Source of the DNA: an uncultured Roseateles sp.
Lineage (GTDB): Bacteria; Pseudomonadota; Gammaproteobacteria; Burkholderiales; Burkholderiaceae_C
Length of the DNA: 64,000 nt
Direction of reading: 5' to 3'
Assembly: GCF_945956965.1 (NCBI RefSeq)
Contig: NZ_CAMFJS010000014.1
Span: forward strand, 62,001-126,000
Shown: one piece after another, positions 60,791-64,000 of the stretch
Position numbering within the stretch: position 1 is the first letter of the stretch
How the letters are laid out: the number at the start of each line of letters is the position of its first letter
The notes under the pieces: model-generated
What the model was told of the DNA's origin: nothing
Seen by the model: the letters and a program-made list of their open reading frames with translations, nothing else
The model's database searches: none
Translations under genes and position numbers: made by a program

Positions 60791-63640
60791 TCAGCGCTGG
60801 CCGCGTTGGCGCCCCCGGTCCGCCTGCTCATCGTCAGCCAGGCGGAAAAAGGCCATCTGCTCTTGCAACTGCGCGGCCTGGGCCGACAGTTCCTCGGCGG
60901 TGGCCGACAACTCCTCGGAGGCCGAGGCCGTTTGCTGGGTGGTGGAAGACAAATGGTTCATGGCCGCGGTGATCTGTGACACGCCCTCGCTTTGCTCGCC
61001 CGAGGCTGCCGCAATTTCTTGTACCAGCTCCGAAGTCTTCTGGATCGAGGGCACCATATTGCTGAGCAAGTCGCCGGCCTTCTCGGCCATCTGCACGCTG
61101 GAGCTGGCCAAGGCGCCGATCTCTTGCGCGGCCACCTGGCTGCGCTCGGCTAGTTTGCGCACCTCGGCGGCCACCACGGCAAAGCCCTTGCCATGCTCGC
61201 CGGCCCGCGCCGCCTCGATGGCGGCGTTGAGCGCCAGCAGATTGGTCTGGTAGGCGATGTCGTCGATGATGGAAATCTTGGTCGCGATCTGCTTCATCGC
61301 ATCGACCGTCATGCCCACCGCTTGCCCACCGTCCATCGCCTCCTTGGCGGCCTTGGTGGCCATGCCGTCGGTGACGGTGGCGCTGTCGGCGTTTTGCTTC
61401 ACGCTGGCCGCCATTTCTTGCAATGAGGCGGTGGTTTCCTCCACGCTGGCGGCCTGCTGGCTGGCCGAATGGGAGAGGGACTGGGACGTTTGCGAGACCT
61501 GTTCCGACGCGCCGGACAGCTGATCGGCGGCTACCCGCACCTCGCGGATGGTGCCGCTGACTGTCTCCACCAGCGAGTTGAACTTCTCGCCCAGCATGCG
61601 GAAGAAGGGCTCTTTGCCATCAAGAGCAATACGGCTGGCGAAGTTGCCATGGTTGGCGCCATCCACCAAGGCGCCGACTTCGAGCTCGGCGGCTACCTCG
61701 GCCGTCCGGTCCTTCCATTCGACCACGGTGCCCAGACGGGTCCCGTCGGCGGCGTTGATGGGGTTGGCGATCAGGCTGAAGGTAAGTGAGCTGACTTTGA
61801 TTTCGGTCTTGTATTCGCTCTTCAGTCCGCTCAACAGATTGCGCTGGTGGCTAGGGTTACGGTGGAACTGGTCGAAGTTGCTGCCCACAATGCGGCGCGC
61901 ATCAAAAGCGGGCAGCACCTTGCGAAGCTCGCCCTCGTTGCGCTGCATCATTTGCGCCACCGACAGGTTGTTGTAGATGATCTTGCCGTCGGGGTCGGCA
62001 ATCATGACGTTGGTGGAGCAGATGTCCAGGGCCTGCTTGACGCGGGCGTTCTCGGCAGCCAACTGTTGTTCGCGGGCGCGCGCCAACAACTCCTGCGTCA
62101 TGTCCTTCCACTCGACCACGGTGCCCATGCGCTCGCCCTTGTCGTCAATGATGGGGTTGGCGATCAGCGAGAAGTCCAGCGACGACACCTTGATTTGCGT
62201 CTTGTATTCGCCCTTGAGTCCGCCCAGCAGATTGCGCTGGTGAGAGGGGTTCTTGTGGAAGCTGTCGATATTGGCGCCCATCAGCTGCTTGGCATCGAAG
62301 TTAGGCAAGGCGCGGCGCAGCTCGGCCTCGTTGCCCTGCATCATGCTTGCCACCGAGTGGTTCATATAGATGATGCGACCGTCGGGGTCGGCGATCATCA
62401 CATTGGTGGAGCAGCGGTCCAGCGCCTGCTTGACCCGGCCGCTCTCGGCGGCGACGCGGGCGTCGCGCTCGTGCCGCTCGCGCAGATTGTTCTGCATCAC
62501 GCCAAAACGCTGCAGCAGGACGCCGGCCTCGTCGCGGCCCTGGTCGTCGATACGATGGCTCAAATCCCCCTCGGCGATGGCATCGGCCGCGGCAATGGCG
62601 CGGTTCTGGGGCTGGGTGACTGAGCGCACCACCGCCAGCGCCAAGATCGTGGCCAGCACCAAGACCACCGCGAAGGCCCCGCCTTCGATCATGGCGCCGC
62701 GCTGCAGGCTGTTGATATGCGCTTGCAGCGCCGAGGTGAGCTGCTCTTCGGTCTTGTCCATCAGCTTGAAGGCCGACTCGATTGCCGCGCTGGCCAGGGC
62801 GAAATAGTCTTCGGCGCTGATAGCAGGCTTGTCGGACTTGACCAGCTCGGTGCTGCCTTTGCTGACATAGCTGCTCATGCTGAGTTCGAAGTCCTTCATC
62901 AAGGCATTCAGCTCCCCCGCCAGAGGCGGGTGTGCCTTGATGGCTTTGCCGAGTTGAACGACGGCCAGTTCTTGTCCACTGCGGGCTTGGTTCAACTCCG
63001 CGCCGGTCTGGAAGCGCCCATCAAGTGGGAATTCTTGCTTGATCAGCATGGCGCGGCCGAGGGCTCTGGCCACACCGGCTGCGTCAACGGCATCCGGTAG
63101 TTCTTTGACCAGGGCCGTGACCATGAAGTAGTTGGCGGGGTCCGGCTCCAGGGTCAAGCCCGAGCCATCGGCAACAGCGCTCATCAAGTTCTTCGCGTCT
63201 TTGATCAGCTCCGCATGGCGGGCCAAATTGTCCTTGGCGAGCAGGCGTTTGTTGCCGAGGTCGCCGCCCAGGCGCTCAAATCCTGAAGCCAGGGTTTTGC
63301 TCGCTGCCAGGGCCTCGGCCATGGCGGGCTCGCTCAGCTGAGTCAGCAATGCATTCAGGCTTTTGCGGATGATCTCGGCCTGCTTGCTGCGTTCGGCGAT
63401 GCCAGTGGCATCGCCACCGAGCTCCCGGTTCACCGCCGCGCGATGCAACTGCAGGGCACGCAGCAGGGCCTGCGCCGAATTCAAGGGCGCCAAGCCCGCG
63501 ACCTCGGCCTTGGCGACAGCCATTTTGTTCAGCGTATCGATCATGCGCAGGGCGGTGGGCACACCGGCCAAGAGCAGTGCCAAGGCACCTAGCAAAGCGA
63601 ATTTGTGCCAAAGCTGCAAATTGCGGAGAAGTTTGCTCAT
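60791..63640 (-). CDS. Methyl-accepting chemotaxis protein with periplasmic helical domain, HAMP and two PAS modules
   Basis: 949-residue receptor. Membrane helix 1 ([20 protein letters not shown]) and helix 2 (near residues 320-340) enclose a mostly helical periplasmic domain of about 290 residues. A HAMP ([26 protein letters not shown]) follows. Two PAS modules each contain [15 protein letters not shown] and the [12 protein letters not shown] or [12 protein letters not shown] block. The signalling tip is the same as in the previous gene. The tail is Arg/Gln-rich. ATG 63640 is used. It lies 60 bases after cheA and before the Aer-like MCP, so all belong to one operon. Confidence 0.92.
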   Translation of the reverse strand: MSKLLRNLQLWHKFALLGALALLLAGVPTALRMIDTLNKMAVAKAEVAGLAPLNSAQALLRALQLHRAAVNRELGGDATGIAERSKQAEIIRKSLNALLTQLSEPAMAEALAASKTLASGFERLGGDLGNKRLLAKDNLARHAELIKDAKNLMSAVADGSGLTLEPDPANYFMVTALVKELPDAVDAAGVARALGRAMLIKQEFPLDGRFQTGAELNQARSGQELAVVQLGKAIKAHPPLAGELNALMKDFELSMSSYVSKGSTELVKSDKPAISAEDYFALASAAIESAFKLMDKTEEQLTSALQAHINSLQRGAMIEGGAFAVVLVLATILALAVVRSVTQPQNRAIAAADAIAEGDLSHRIDDQGRDEAGVLLQRFGVMQNNLRERHERDARVAAESGRVKQALDRCSTNVMIADPDGRIIYMNHSVASMMQGNEAELRRALPNFDAKQLMGANIDSFHKNPSHQRNLLGGLKGEYKTQIKVSSLDFSLIANPIIDDKGERMGTVVEWKDMTQELLARAREQQLAAENARVKQALDICSTNVMIADPDGKIIYNNLSVAQMMQRNEGELRKVLPAFDARRIVGSNFDQFHRNPSHQRNLLSGLKSEYKTEIKVSSLTFSLIANPINAADGTRLGTVVEWKDRTAEVAAELEVGALVDGANHGNFASRIALDGKEPFFRMLGEKFNSLVETVSGTIREVRVAADQLSGASEQVSQTSQSLSHSASQQAASVEETTASLQEMAASVKQNADSATVTDGMATKAAKEAMDGGQAVGMTVDAMKQIATKISIIDDIAYQTNLLALNAAIEAARAGEHGKGFAVVAAEVRKLAERSQVAAQEIGALASSSVQMAEKAGDLLSNMVPSIQKTSELVQEIAAASGEQSEGVSQITAAMNHLSSTTQQTASASEELSATAEELSAQAAQLQEQMAFFRLADDEQADRGRQRGQR

Positions 63641-63700
63641 TTTGTTTCCCTGGCTTCCCTAAAAGAACAAGTGACTAAAGCGAACTCTGAGTCAAGGCGA

Positions 63701-64000
63701 CTAGCTGGGGCTGCCGTGACTGAGTGATACCGTCTTGCTGTCCGTTTGCCCCTTGCGAATCGCCACCGCCAAGAGGCCCGCCACATCAAGCAGCAGCGCA
63801 ACCTCGCCGGAGCCCAGAATGGTGGATCCGGCCAGGGCTTTGAGATGCTGAAAAATGCTGGACAGGGGCTTGATCACCGTTTGGTGCTCGCCCATCAGGC
63901 GGTCGACGATCAGGCCGACACGGGTCTGCCCGTCGCGCACCACCACCACGCTGCGGCGGCGGCTGTGGTCGGCCGCGACGCCGTAGAAACGTGCCAGATC
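63701..64000 (-). CDS. cheA: Chemotaxis histidine kinase CheA, C-terminal end
   Basis: The last 99 codons of a minus-strand gene that continues beyond the right edge. The segment GQTRVGLIVDRLMGEHQTVIKPL, split here, together with TILGSGEVALLLDVAGLL is the CheA regulatory CheW-like domain. It binds CheW and receptors. The kinase core, the phosphotransfer domain and the start are outside the window. A short Arg-rich stretch (SRRRS) occurs about 20 residues before this block. The stop TAG is at 63701-63703. Confidence 0.9.
   Translation of the reverse strand, partial: DLARFYGVAADHSRRRSVVVVRDGQTRVGLIVDRLMGEHQTVIKPLSSIFQHLKALAGSTILGSGEVALLLDVAGLLAVAIRKGQTDSKTVSLSHGSPS

Overview
The window is a high-GC chromosomal segment of a betaproteobacterium, most likely Burkholderiales of the Rubrivivax/Leptothrix/Roseateles type. 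This placement is inferred from Omp32-type porins, a zwf-hexR / tal-pgi sugar block, the mlaFEDACB order and the type IV pilus and chemotaxis gene families. It cannot be fixed to a genus from sequence alone. No rRNA, tRNA or CRISPR array was seen. Coding density is high and most operons show 1-4 bp start/stop overlaps.

Layout: (1) 1-3.6 kb: the start of a probable coq7 on the minus strand, two tandem porins and a DUF3047 lipoprotein. (2) 3.8-7.7 kb: a four-gene oligopeptide-type ABC importer (two permeases, two ATPases) without an adjacent binding protein. (3) 7.8-10.8 kb: lptM, cyaY and the penicillin-binding protein mrcA. (4) 11-22 kb: pilMNOPQ, a large Ig-like lipoprotein, aroK, aroB and dgt; this matches the widely conserved mrcA-pilMNOPQ-aroKB order, with the Ig-like gene as an extra. 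(5) 21.9-22.7 kb: a REP-associated tyrosine transposase (RAYT) element flanked by near-perfect 24/25-bp inverted repeats, inserted in front of gltB-gltD. (6) 29.4-36.2 kb: the pilin/minor pilin operon pilE-fimT-pilV-pilW-pilX-pilY1, followed by a TonB-like protein. (7) 37-41 kb: the complete lipid-asymmetry system mlaF-E-D-A-C-B. (8) 41-47 kb: central carbon metabolism (hexR and zwf on the minus strand; tal, pgi and a HAD phosphatase on the plus strand). (9) 46.9-52.5 kb, minus strand: yacG, zapD, coaE, pilD, pilC, pilB. (10) 52.7-64 kb: chemotaxis (a six-helix MCP, a CheY-like regulator, cheB, cheD, cheR, cheW, two PAS-containing MCPs and the C-terminus of cheA).

How the genes work together: the three pil blocks supply almost a whole type IV pilus machine. 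PilB (extension ATPase), PilC (platform), PilD (peptidase), PilMNOP (alignment complex), PilQ (secretin), minor pilins and PilY1 are present; no pilT retraction ATPase gene was seen in the window. The neighbouring Che genes supply a receptor-kinase-adaptor-methylation pathway. The HexR/Zwf/Tal/Pgi block is an Entner-Doudoroff/pentose-phosphate node. The mla genes maintain the outer membrane.

Most genes belong to well-known families. The parts least explained by known systems are: the Ig-like lipoprotein wedged between pilQ and aroK; the TonB-like protein whose 5' end runs through a terminator hairpin; the RAYT element that encodes its own last residues from its repeat; the repeated hairpin units between the MCP and pilB; and the pair of PAS-MCP paralogues with nucleotide-level identity. 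I found no clear evidence for a wholly new defence or secretion system.
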